The translations under genes and the position numbers were made by a program. Positions 22,014-32,456 of a DNA stretch of 64,000 nt are shown here, one piece after another. How positions within the stretch are numbered: the first letter of the stretch is position 1; every line of letters begins with the position of its first letter. The stretch is taken from NCBI GenBank assembly GCA_963674455.1, contig CAVMBE010000060.1, forward strand, positions 108,583 through 172,582, written 5' to 3'. This DNA is from Lecanosticta acicola (Eukaryota; Ascomycota; Dothideomycetes; Mycosphaerellales; Mycosphaerellaceae). Under the pieces are notes generated by a model that saw only the letters and a program-made list of their open reading frames with translations, was not told where the DNA came from and ran no database searches.

Positions 22014-24041
22014 ATGGAGCACTCCACAGCAATCCTGGACGATGCGAACAAAGCTATCGAGGCAGCTGCATCAAAAACGGAAGCAGCAGAGCCTAGGAAG
22101 ACGGGCAGTGAGACACCAGCCGGTAGTGATGAGAAGACAGATAACAACCACAATCGTCACAAAAGAAAGGGCTTTTCGGACAGAGGTATGCAACATGGAG
22201 CACGAGGTGGACGTGGCAACAATAAGCGGCATAAGAAGGGCGATATGGGAAGGTCAGAATATTTGTAGGTTACAACTCCCAGTACATGTAAATTGTGAAG
22301 GGTTGTGACTGACTCTGACGAAAGCGCATCAAATCCAGATAAACGAAAACGCGTCGGCGAAGCTTCTGAACGGCGGCAACGGGAGGGCACTTCCGGTCAG
22401 GGAATAACTTTCTCGAAAGAGGAGATTGACGCTGAGGAGCGACAACCGAAAAGGAAGGTTGCCGTACTCATCGGGTACTCTGGCACTGGCTATAAGGGCA
22501 TGCAAATATCTGGCTCGGAAAAGACGATCGAGGGGCACATATTCCATGCTTTCATTCGAGCTGGAGCCATCAGCAAAGCGAACGCAGAAGACCCGAAAAA
22601 GGTCAGTCTTGTGCGCTGCGCGCGGACAGATAAGGGAGTCCACGCGGCCGGTAATATGATCAGTTTGAAATTAATAGTGGAGGATAAGGACATTGTGGAA
22701 AAGATCAACGCGGAGTTGAGTCCTCAGATCAGGGTATGGGGTATCGAGCGGACGATCGGAAGCTTCTCCTGCTACCAGGCGTGCGACAGCCGGTGGTACG
22801 AATATCTCATTCCCTCGCACGCCTTTCTACCTCCGCATCCAAGCAGTTGGCTCGCGAAGCAGCTCGAGGCTGCAGCGGACGAGTGCGGTGATCGGGAGGG
22901 CTACGAGAGCAGGCAGCAGGAGGTCCACGGATTCTGGGAGAAGGTGGACGAAGAAGACATCAAGCCTATCCTCGAAGCCATTGATGAGGACATCCGATGG
23001 GATGTCGTCAAAGCGCTCCAAGGTGAAGAAGAGGCAAACGCTACCAAAGAAGATGCTGAGGTTGAGCAGCCGGCGAAGGTTGGCAGTCATCGAACACAAA
23101 AGGAAGCTGAAGACGAGAAGACTGAGGAGGCTGCCATCATAATAAACGAAGGTCGGACCACTGAATCCGGGCAAGCCCAGACTTCCGGAAAGATGGACAA
23201 TGCGGAGGATGCCAGGACCGAGCCTGCGAGCGGTGCGATGATCGATTCCGCTGTTTCCTTACCGCGTGTCGAAGAGAGTGATCAGCCTCTCGATCCGGCG
23301 ACGGAGCGTGTACATCGACTTCGTGCGGCGACCAAGCTCTTACGGAATGCCTACATCTCCGCCAGACGTCGTTATCGCATTCCCCGGTCCCGCGTGGATC
23401 GCATCCAGGAAGCGCTCAGCAAATACGTTGGCACCAAAAACTACCACAACTACACTATTCAGAAAACCTTTCACGACGCAAGCGCAAAGCGGCACATCAA
23501 GTCATTTGTTGTCAATCGAACACCGATCCTGATTGGTGACGGACCCGACGAGCAAAAGACGGAATGGCTAAGCATGAAGGTCCACGGACAAAGCTTTATG
23601 ATGCACCAGATTCGTAAGATGATTGGTATGGTCACATTGCTGGTCCGCAGTGGCGCCACATTGGAGACGATGGAACATTCGTTCACCGAGGCCCGCTTTT
23701 CGATCCCCAAGGTCCCCGGCCTTGGTCTCCTGCTGGAAAGGCCTGTGTTTGACAGCTACAACAATTTCCAAGCCGTCAAGCACGGTCGAGATTCGCTTGA
23801 CTTCGGCAAGTACGAGAAAGAGCTCGAGGCGTTCAAAGAGAGAGAAATCTACCAGCGCATCTTCCGCGAAGAGGAAGAAAGAAACGAGTTTGGGCGATTC
23901 TACAACCACGTTGATAATTTCAAGGAGGCATACTTTTTGTACGTCACATCGAAGGGTCTGGAGGCGACTCTGGGGATTGGCAGGAAGGGCGTGGTGAAAT
24001 ACGAGAGCGAAGGGGAGGATGGCGGCAACGATGAGGGATAG
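22014..24041 (+). CDS. PUS1: tRNA pseudouridine synthase Pus1 (TruA family)
   Basis: Exons 22014-22252 and 22325-24041, with a 72-base intron (GTCAGA to AAAG); 651 aa. TruA-type marks: KRKVAVLIGYSGTGYKGMQ opening the domain, RCARTDKGVHAAGN containing the catalytic aspartate (about residue 181), SFSCYQACDSRWYEYLIPS, NYHNYT followed by FVVNRTPI, and FMMHQIRKMIGMV. The enzyme converts uridines in the anticodon arm and other sites of tRNAs (and some U2 and mRNA sites) to pseudouridine in the nucleus. The N-terminus is basic (NRHKRKGFSDRG), likely a nuclear localisation signal. A long acidic, low-complexity insert of roughly 90 residues (bases about 23020-23300) splits the catalytic domain. ATG 22014 is the first in-frame ATG. 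Confidence 0.95.
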
Positions 24042-26617
24042 AGGCAGGGAGATCCACAGATCATTGATAGGCCACCATAAAATTGATATGGATTGTCGCC
24101 AAGGGCTTGCTTCCAAAACCACTGAACGATTCACAGTGGATTTAACTGGGGACGCCATCCACATCACATCCATGATGCGTGTTTCATTGGCGGAAGCAAT
24201 CCGGAATTTGCTCTCCTCTCAGCGACCAGTCACCCAGAACCTCCGAAGAATAAAGATGGGATCTGGCCCACGGCTTCCGTTGATGAACGGAGGGATTTAT
24301 TTGGTCTACTCAGCAGATCTCCCACACTACCAGAGTCAAAACAGGAAACTTTCGACACGCACTGCAGCAGCAGTCACGAGGAGTCCGTCCGCCGCCGGAG
24401 GAGTGCCGTGTACTGGATGCATTCTATCTTGCGAACACACAACCAAACCTGCCGTGCAGATCCTCGATGCATTTTCTCTCTGCTGCGGCAGACAGCGCTG
24501 AAAATACGTATTATCCAGCAGCAGAGTGTATGCCTGCTCGCGTCTACAAATTCAACCGTCAAATCGCGACTACGCCCTCCGGATAGTGAAATCGCTGTCA
24601 CCTGCTGAGGTTGCCCGGAAGATTGTTGCGGCTCTTAGGCTAAGTTTTCAGGCTGAGTATCGAACTGGGTATTGTGTCCGACCGGCTGAACATACGCATT
24701 ATCCAGCAGCAGAGTGTATGTCTGCTCGCGTCTACAGATTCAACCGTCAAATCGCAACTACGCCTTCCGGGTAGTGGGATCGCTCTGTCACCTACTGAGG
24801 TTGCCCGGGAGATTGTTGCGGCTCTTAGGCTGAGTATCGAACTGGCTTGTGTCCGACAGTCTGATTGTCATCCAAGCTCTGAAGGCTATGTCGCTTGCGG
24901 TGTACGGTCCGGAGAGCATTGCATTGAATTGACACCTCAATTCTTTGTAGGCGCCGTAGATCAAGCGATGACCCTTGGAATACATCAACAGCGACGAGAG
25001 CGGAGACAAGGCGGTTGCGGATCTATTCTGCTACGTTTGGCCGATTGATCGGTTGCAGGCTGCTATGCAAGGTCGATCTGTAGTAATGCACCCGGCCGAT
25101 CTATTGAATGTGCAAAGAACCAGGACCTGGCAGATTTCGTCGGCTTTGCAAATTTTCTCGATCATGGAAGACTTCCCTGCGGAGAGATTGGTCATGCTTC
25201 CTTTGGTGCCACACGCCGTGTCGTTATCCTTGAGCAAGGCGTGTCGTGCCTCGCGAAGCCAGAGCCGAGTCTCGACGCCTCGCGGCCTAGCTAGGAAACA
25301 TTACATCCGGAGTTACGAACACCTTCGTCCCTTATGCTATGTATCTTGGTCAGCCGCATTCATATCAGAGATGGCGTGGAAGGTTCTCCTAAACGCCGAC
25401 GAGTCTGGACGGACCTGACAGCATACTAGAAGCCAATTTCGACCCTCAGAGTAATCCTTGGTGGCTACAAGACGCCATGTCGATCGCCAAATTCTGGGGT
25501 GGCGTCTGAATGAGCTCTATAAGTTCAGGTGGGCAGAACGCCCTGACATGCCTGAGAGCATCATCTATGGAGAATTTACCTACTGCAGCCTCTTACATGC
25601 CCTGTGGCCAGCATAACTACCTCAAATGGTTAATTCCCCCGATTACAGACGTGGGGCCCAGACGGGCCGCGGATCAAATCAGCCCGCAGCTTGTTGCATG
25701 TGATCGACAGCCGCGAGGTCATTTGCCACACTACACACGGCCACAAAGTGTGATGGGTATATGCAGACACTACGGACTCTACTCCGAATGTCACCTCTGT
25801 CCAAATTGCGTAGCTAAGTGTACTAACAAGTTCATCGGTCTGGCGAAATTGGCGACACTGCGTGTACCTGCACGCTTATTGATCAGGAACATGAGCAGAT
25901 CTGATAATCAATATTCGATAGCATGCTGAGACTCAAACGCCGACGGGCACTCAGTGATTCTCTTCGAGCTCGACGGCTCGACGAGTAGCATAGGAACCGC
26001 ATTTCGCGGGCTCGATGGATCAGGGATCACCCTTGCATCACTGCTTCGCGCTCGTGCTTCAACGGCCCACAGTGCCCTGTCTGGGTATGTCTCTTTGCGA
26101 TTGGGCTATCAGCAATGTAACATGTACGCACTCCGGGATCATCTAGACAAAATCGCCGGTCAAAATCAGTCCGAGTCGCTCGTTTCTGTACTAATCCTAC
26201 TTCGCGTGCGCTGGCAGGCGCCACCTGCAGCACGAGGGTGCCGTCGACCAGACAGAAGGAGTCAAATGCTGGATGAGCTCCGACTCGATCCTCTGCTCGG
26301 CTTCCATGACGAACATGTGTAGACGCTAATTATACTTAAGCCTTCACTCGTGGGTGCTTCTCTCACCTTGCATGTGCCGAACAGAACGACCCGAGTATGT
26401 CATGTTCCGCAGCCCATTTTGGGTGAGCAAGGCCGCCACGGTTGAGGGGAAAGGCCGCCGATTTCGACACGAATAACGATTGACAAGCACGTCAACAGGT
26501 CCAGAGTAGATACTACTCGTTTCCATCTGTTTCGTGACGAATGAGTGCAGCGAAAAGCTTCTTCAGCCCGGCGCTTTGTCAAAGACAGTCTGGTGCTGCT
26601 GTTCAGGGCTCGGGCCA
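24042..26617. other. Gene-poor stretch with decayed-looking coding remnants
   Basis: No complete gene found. It contains the tandem repeat listed separately. Around 25440-25620 the three frames together give protein-like pieces (WWLQDAMSIAKFWGG in one frame; LNELYKFRWAERPDMPES continuing in another), and 25954-26322 has an isolated 122-codon frame. This pattern fits an old gene broken by frameshifts and stops, but I cannot name the family. Confidence 0.4.
24504..24862. repeat. Tandem direct repeat, two diverged copies of about 175-190 bases
   Basis: Copy 1 begins ATACGTATTATCCAGCAG at 24504 and copy 2 begins ATACGCATTATCCAGCAG at 24692; both run through a TTGCCCGG-AGATTGTTGCGG segment and end at GTGTCCGAC. 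Substitutions between them are almost all transitions. Copy 1 carries 13 extra bases (around TAAGTTTTCAGGC) absent from copy 2, near a short internal repeat of GGCT. Confidence 0.85.
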
Positions 26618-27293
26618 ATGGAGATACCTCTGCCGCCTCTTCCCAGAAGTGAATCGAAATACAGATTCATGGAACGCCTGGGGCTCGACATGGCGGATCC
26701 TCGACACCGTCAGGTTTACAATTTGATGAAAGTGAGTGGATTCCGGTACCACGAGTCTTGTTAGTCTAACGTGGATCCCAGGAGGAAGCGAGTGAAGGCC
26801 GGGAAAGGATAATCGAGCTCTTAGCGACTGCCAATCAACGATCACTGCATCTGAACTCAGGGAGCTACAGCACTTCGCAGATCCGAGAGGCCATCTTCAA
26901 CGCAGAGATCTTTCGGATCAATCGGCGAGCCCAGCCCGCGACACGAATAATGTATGACCTTGCCTACAACCCAAACCATCCAATAGAGCCCAATTGGATC
27001 ATCCGGTGGACGCTTTGGCACGTCTTTCGGTACCGGGATGGGCGCCAGAGGGACAGAGCGTCCGATAGAGATCGTGGTCATCCAAACTCGGACGAGGAAC
27101 AAGACGGCGATTTTAGGGACAGTAGCAGCATGTCTGGCCGGGTCACAACTATTGGCCTGAACACTTCCAGTAAGTTAGGAAACGAGATGGTCCGGAAAGT
27201 GACTTGATATTGACGATGGCCCCCGCAGCCTCTTCGACATTGAGCCAGCGACCACTATATTTCGACCCTATCCGTAATCAATGGACTTCTTAA
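26618..27293 (+). CDS. Hypothetical protein (188 aa), three exons
   Basis: Hand-built: exons 26618-26731, 26782-27169 and 27229-27293, phases consistent. Intron 1 (50 bases) has GTGAGT, branch GTCTAAC and CCCAG; intron 2 (59 bases) has GTAAGT and CGCAG. The product begins MEIPLPPLPRSESKYRFM, continues with helix-like REAIFNAEIFRINRRAQ and LAYNPNHPIEPNWIIRW, has a charged Arg/Asp-rich tail (RDRGHPNSDEEQDGDF), and ends SQRPLYFDPIRNQW. No known domain, no signal peptide or TM segment. The clean splice sites in phase and a continuous hydrophilic/hydrophobic pattern favour a real gene in an otherwise decayed stretch. Confidence 0.5.
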
Positions 27294-28275
27294 AGAATCT
27301 TGACTAGGCTCAGAAAACAATGGCCCCTTACATGTCTGATCTGCAATGACTTCGGCCACTATTCTTGGCCTTCAGAAAAGCCAAATGGCACCCCACCATG
27401 CGGCAGTTTGCTAGGATAAAGACGGCTCAATCACTGTGATATCGCAACAGTCTGCAGACCTGCAGATTAAGTGGCGTTATGAATGTTGTTGCCACCGGCG
27501 CCACTCGCGTATAGTATGCTCGGCTTCACGGTTGGGAGGCTTCGGGACGCAAAAGGCTTGAAGCCACTGCAATGGTATATGTGGCAGTGGACGTATATCG
27601 TGTCTATGCAATTCTGGCTTCGCTAACGAACTAAGTTTCAAATCGCCTCCGTCTGCACACACTTACCGCGCTGCAGATCGGCAATGTCCATGTGTGAGCA
27701 GATGTGATTTGATGAGCCTGGTTGGTGAAGGCGGCTAAGGGTCCCGACTCTCGTGGATACGGTAAGGTACAGCTGCCTTCGCCCTTCCGCGCCTGACACA
27801 CTTCTTACCATCTCACTAATAAGCCCATGATCTGGCAAACACGACAAGCTACAACAGGATCCAATGCCAGCATCTTCTACCTTGTTTGACTTTTCAGCCC
27901 AAAGCCGCCTCTAGTCCGATGACAGCCTAGCAATATGACAACCGTCAAGATAGAAGGATGTGTGAATGGTGAGGCTAACTTGAGCCTCTATTCGGGGAAG
28001 CCGTGAAGACGAAACGCGTCAATGGCAACTAACATGGGTCACATGTCGTTTAGTGGAGATACATTCACCTACAGCCGCCCGTGCACTGGCTCGTGCACGA
28101 ACTCTAATGCACGGACAGCCACAACTTCCTACTTGGCCAATCCTCTGTTCATTGCTCTTCACGAACTCCTCGCACACATCCTGGATCTTCACACAATCCA
28201 GCACGCACATCAATTCATCTTCTGACGGCGCACATCATCATCCGTCAATACCCGCACAGCCCATCCGCCCTCAGC
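27294..28275. other. Intergenic, nothing recognised
   Basis: About 1 kb with only short frames on either strand and no repeat or RNA gene that I could identify. Confidence 0.4.
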
Positions 28276-29801
28276 ATGACTCGTTGCATTCCCATACCGG
28301 GCAACATCAGTCTCGCTGATGATTTGAGCCACAGCTTCAGCGAATTCAAGACAGGCAGAAACCTTGACAGCACCAACGTAAGATGACCGGTGGCATACCA
28401 AGCTGACGAACGCTAATTGTTGATTAGCATCGCTACTCCACGGTTGGCATGACGACGCCAACCCCGGTCTATGAGTCTGGATAGAGCGAGGAGAGCAGCA
28501 ACAGACTAATAATTTCGAGGAATCGACCGGTGATGGAGGCGAGGTTGAGCAGAGCGTCGCATCCATCAGGGACACCGAGCCCCCAATCGGCGAAGATGAC
28601 GGCTATGAGGTAAGCTATCAGCTTCCACGAGCATACCATACTGCGTTTCCTAACACGATTACCAGATGCCTCGCTCGAGTGTCGACGGGGAAGATTTTCC
28701 AACAATTCTCTCTGAGCACAAACCGATGCGTATCCTGATCCTGGCCCTCCCTCTTCTGCTTCAAATCTGGGTCTTGACCCAGGCCTTCCAACTTGGACTC
28801 GGCTTCTGGACTGGGCTGGTGATATCCATGATTGTAATGCCGCCCATCGAGCTCACCGACAGTGATTCGTTGCTCGCTGCGAAGACGCACGGCGAGCTTG
28901 CTACTATCGGCACCTTCGACTTCGTCTCCTCCTTTATCGACCCTCAGAAAGAGTCTACACAGCCGCTCGACGGAGGGGTCGTCTGCGGAGACGGCTGTCC
29001 TACGTTTCACTCGTGTTTTCGAACTGAATTCAACTCACGCGCAACGATTTGGAAAATCACAAGCGGGCTGCTCACATGATCACATGAATCCTCATTCTCG
29101 ACGCAGATGGACCAGACCCAAATAACATCGCCATGTCCCTTTCGATCACTGCGTCTATTGGTGCCTTTTTTCTGGACAGCATCGGACTCTGTTTTGAGGC
29201 TTCAGCGCTGGTTCAGTCTCAGTGATTCATGTCGACTGCTCGGTCTCTGAAGACCAAGGTCCTAGAAATGGCCTTTTAGATTCGCGAAGAGGGCATGGAA
29301 GTCGTCAATCACGCAGAGCGGGTACTCCTGCTCTTGTCTCTACCGGCAATTTCATTCTTGACCGTGCGGCTGAAGATTCTCCTGACCAGTACCACAGACC
29401 ACAGCAAGATGGTGGCTTCCCCCTTGGCAATGATGATTCTCGTCAAGATGCTTGTCCACGAACGAGGCGACGAGCAAGAGCAGGCACAAAAATCCGGGGA
29501 GTCCGGTCTGTTTCGAAGCTCCGCAACTCAGTGAGGGATCTCATGCAGGACTGCGTGCACAATGAGGTTTGCTGCGACGAGGTCTTCGATCTTCTTTGCT
29601 GCGTCGCTCTTGAATGCCGTAACGGTGGTCCCTTCCCTTGTCAGCGTCCTCGTCATCCTGGCATTCATTCACAGGCGTGCGGAGATTGTCCAGCTGACCA
29701 TAAAGGCTGCTCCACCACCACCCGCGCCTACGTCTGTGCCTCCTCCATCCTCCTTCGTCGCGGAGAAGGCGCTGCAGGAGCTGCTGGACCGCATTCGCTA
29801 A
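28276..29801 (+). CDS. Putative multi-pass membrane protein, about seven exons, unknown family
   Basis: Hand-built. Exons 28276-28377, 28428-28466, 28520-28609 and 28666 onward join in phase; their introns are 50-56 bases with branch sites GCTAAT, ACTAAT and CCTAAC. They encode a hydrophilic, acidic N-terminus (MTRCIPIPGNISLADDLS, STGDGGEVEQSVAS) followed by hydrophobic segments (LILALPLLLQIWVLT; GFWTGLVISMIVM). Later exons: about 29107-29210 (MSLSITASIGAFFLDSIGL), about 29280-29530 (VLLLLSLPAISFLTV) and 29645-29801 (VLVILAFIHRRAEI, then a Pro-rich tail ending LQELLDRIR). The last intron (29531-29644, GTGAGG to GTCAG) is 114 bases and removes an in-frame stop. The junctions into 29107 and 29280 are uncertain (weak donors). 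Several TM helices; role unknown. Confidence 0.5.
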
Positions 29802-30209
29802 TCAAGGCTGCAACTCTACTTCGCGGTCATGCTGTTGCCCGTTGGCGAACTGAGTCTTGCCGGACCTTAACATCGGGATCGTTCGTCTGACGTGGAGAGA
29901 AAGCTGGTCGATATGGTAACACAAGAGGGTGCATTGCGGGACCGAAGCAATGAGTATAATATCGAGAGGGTTGGCTTTGCAACAGAGCGACAAAGTCTGA
30001 TCGGCACTTGCTTCAATGCGTTCTTGATATCTAAACTCGGAACGTCGTTGAACTGAGCTGAGCTGTTTCATTTAGTTCAAAACTTGAGCTGAGAAATCTG
30101 CTTCTGTATGATACGATGCACGCACCGCTGTCGCTCCACAATGTATTCGTGCCATAACCCATTATTCATCTTCGTGTCCGCAAACAACGCCCTTGCATCA
30201 TCGCCTCTT
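29802..30209. other. Convergent 3' intergenic region
   Basis: 400 bases between the membrane-protein gene and the ATG33-like gene; no feature seen. Confidence 0.5.
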
Positions 30210-30743
30210 CTACGCACCATCGCCCCAAATGCCCACAACCCCCATCGCAAATCCAAAACCTGCGACACCAGTCCTGACAAACTCTAAGAACTGCTGATCT
30301 CTCGCTCTCTTCTCAACTTCCTCCCCATTGACCTCACCGATCTCATCAATCGCCACACCAGTCTTCGCTCTCTTCTCCATCAACAAATTCAGACCACCGC
30401 TTGCGCCAGCAACAAGACCGGTCCAGAGGAGGTAGGGATGTCTGATACGGGGCGGTGAGAGGTAGAAGGCGAGGAATAGGGAAGTGGCGGAGAGAGTTGA
30501 GAGTGCTCGGATGTGGAGGGTGCTCAGTCGGGTACTCTGCGATAGTGTGTACGCGGCGGGCTTGGCGGAAGGGAGAGTGAGGAGCGATGGCAGAGACTGG
30601 GTCGATAGAGTATATGAGACGCCCTGGAGATATCATTAGTGGGGATGGAGCGATTTGAGAACGGTCGTGACGTGGATGCGTACTGTTAAGAGCCCGAGTC
30701 CGATCGTCCCAACGAACTTGCACAATGCGATTCCTGAAGGCAT
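30210..30743 (-). CDS. ATG33: ATG33/SCM4-like mitochondrial membrane protein
   Basis: Exons on the minus strand: 30743-30684 and 30623-30210, with a 60-base intron (GTACGC, branch ACTAATG, CCAG) in phase 0; 157 aa. Exon 1 encodes MPSGIALCKFVGTIGLGLLT, and exon 2 opens GVSYTLSTQSLPSLLTLPSA, then two more hydrophobic stretches (ALSTLSATSLFLAFYLSP; YLLWTGLVAGASGGLN) and a C-terminal one (TGVAGFGFAMGVVGIW). The GLLTGVSYTLSTxSLPSLLTLPSA start and RHPYLLWT loop match my memory of the fungal Atg33/Scm4 family, outer mitochondrial membrane proteins; yeast Atg33 (197 aa) is needed for stationary-phase mitophagy. The exon-2 frame has no ATG at its start, so the gene is easily missed. Divergent to SPS19. 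Confidence 0.72.
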
Positions 30744-31261
30744 CTTGTCGGTATTGGCCAGCCAATCGTGTTTGGGATGGGCTTGGTCGGATATATCGCG
30801 TTCAAGATGATTTGGTGCTGGTATGTTTGCTTATGGTGAAGCTGTTGCGCTGTGACCGGCGCACGCCGGGTGATGGGGCATTCACTTACGCCGAGGTTTG
30901 GCCGCCCCGCAAACCGGGGCAGGAGTGTGGAGCTAGTCGGCCCATCTGCCGACTCGTGGGAGCTCTGTCACTTCTCGGCTATTACAGCGACACTGCAAGC
31001 TTGTTTTGTGATCAAACGACCACGTGCCGACAGGTTACCCGAGTTTGCGAAGAAATCTTAGTACGACGGATACTAGCGGCTATACAACCTTTAGCGGCTA
31101 TACAACCTTTGAGTATCACATACGGCCGTAAGACTGGGCTACAAGAACGTCCCCGGGTGCTATTCCTGTCTGACGCTCAAACTCCCGAGTCCTCTACTGT
31201 ACTCTCACACCTTTCACAGCAACGCTCTGTCGACTCCAGATAATTCCAACTAGCCGCAGCG
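30744..31261. promoter_or_regulatory. Divergent promoter of ATG33 and SPS19
   Basis: 518 bases between divergent starts. Contains CACGTG at 31020 and the 18-base tandem repeat listed next, which lies 150-190 bases upstream of SPS19. Confidence 0.4.
31074..31109. repeat. Perfect 18-base tandem duplication upstream of SPS19
   Basis: TAGCGGCTATACAACCTT occurs twice head to tail. Each copy contains a CGG triplet, giving direct CGG repeats 18 bases apart; another CGG lies at 31068. Confidence 0.9.
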
Positions 31262-32206
31262 ATGCCTGTCCCACGAGAAGATTTCCTCAGCAACGTCTGG
31301 CGCGAGGGCATCTTCACAAACAAAGTCCTCTTCTGCACCGGCGGAGCAGGCACGATCTGTTCCATCCAAGTCCGCGCCTTCGTAGCCCTCGGCGGAAATG
31401 CCTACATCATCGGTCGCAACCCCTCGAAGACGGAAAACATGGCGAAAGACCTCATGACAGCCCGGCCCGGCTCAAAAGTCATCGGACAAGGAAACGTAGA
31501 CGTTCGAAACGCCGTAGCGCTACGGGAAGCAGCGGATAAATGCGCAAAAGAGCTAGGTGGGATAGATTTTGCGATAGCAGGCGCAGCAGGGAACTTCCTG
31601 GCACCGGTCAGTCAGTTGAGTCCAAATGCTTTCCGTACGGTGATTGAGATCGATACGCTGGGGTCGTACCATACCGCCAAGGCAGTTCTGCCATATTTGG
31701 TAGAAAGTGCTAAGAAGTATCCGAACTTGAGCAAGCCGAACAAGAACGGGCCTGGAGGGAGAATCATCTTCATTTCGGCATCGTTCCACTTCAAAGGCTT
31801 CCCATTGCAAGCCCATGCAATGGCTGCGAAGGCTGCGGTCGATCAAATCTCCAATAGCCTTGCGATCGAGTACGGTCCATATGGAATCACGAGTAATGTG
31901 ATAACTCCCGGCCCTATCGCTGGCACTGAAGGCATGGAGCGACTTTCCTCCAAAGACGTACAACTGGGACGTTTCGTACCAGTTGGAAGATTGGGCGAAG
32001 TGAGGGAGATTGCAGATGCAACGGTGTACTTGTTCTCGGACGCCGGAAACTTTGTCAATGGCAACATTCTGGTGGTGGATGGAGGCCAATGGAGAATCTC
32101 AGGCGTCGGTGACAGCAAGGACCGGCCTTACCCCGACTATCTTCTCTCAGGGGCGTCCGTTGAAGGAGTCAAGAGCGGAAGGAGAACAGAGAAGTCGAAA
32201 CTGTAG
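31262..32206 (+). CDS. SPS19: Peroxisomal 2,4-dienoyl-CoA reductase (SPS19 type SDR)
   Basis: 314-aa intronless classical short-chain dehydrogenase. NADPH-binding glycine motif TGGAGTICS near residue 27; cofactor Arg in YIIGRNPSK; NAG-equivalent AGAAGNFLAP; active-site region IIFISASFHFKGFPLQAHAMAAKAAVDQ, where the usual YxxxK tyrosine is replaced by His-Ala-Met, as expected for 2,4-dienoyl-CoA reductases, which use a different acid; and VVDGGQW near the C-terminus. It ends in SKL, a canonical PTS1, so it is imported by Pex5. The enzyme removes double bonds at even positions so that polyunsaturated fatty acids can pass through beta-oxidation. Confidence 0.95.
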   Translation: MPVPREDFLSNVWREGIFTNKVLFCTGGAGTICSIQVRAFVALGGNAYIIGRNPSKTENMAKDLMTARPGSKVIGQGNVDVRNAVALREAADKCAKELGGIDFAIAGAAGNFLAPVSQLSPNAFRTVIEIDTLGSYHTAKAVLPYLVESAKKYPNLSKPNKNGPGGRIIFISASFHFKGFPLQAHAMAAKAAVDQISNSLAIEYGPYGITSNVITPGPIAGTEGMERLSSKDVQLGRFVPVGRLGEVREIADATVYLFSDAGNFVNGNILVVDGGQWRISGVGDSKDRPYPDYLLSGASVEGVKSGRRTEKSKL

Positions 32207-32456
32207 ATCTGTTCTTGCTTCTATAGAGAGAGCAGGGATTTTCCTCTGACGTGGCTCACATCTCAAGAATCTATACTCACTTTGCTTCTGGCTCGAGTCG
32301 CTGCAGACCTGCAAACGCTGGTGATGCCCGGATGGCGCACGGATCACATTTCGCGGCTTCATGTGCATACGTAAAATCATTTCCTCAACTTGCTAGTGGC
32401 ACCGCTCTTCTTCAGCCCGTCAATAACACACCACGCCATTTCCGAAGGTGGTCAAG

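Noticed and set aside
24504..24862. Long terminal repeats or terminal inverted repeats of a transposon
   Set aside because: The two copies are directly adjacent with no internal element, no target-site duplication that I can see and no coding remnant of a transposase or reverse transcriptase.
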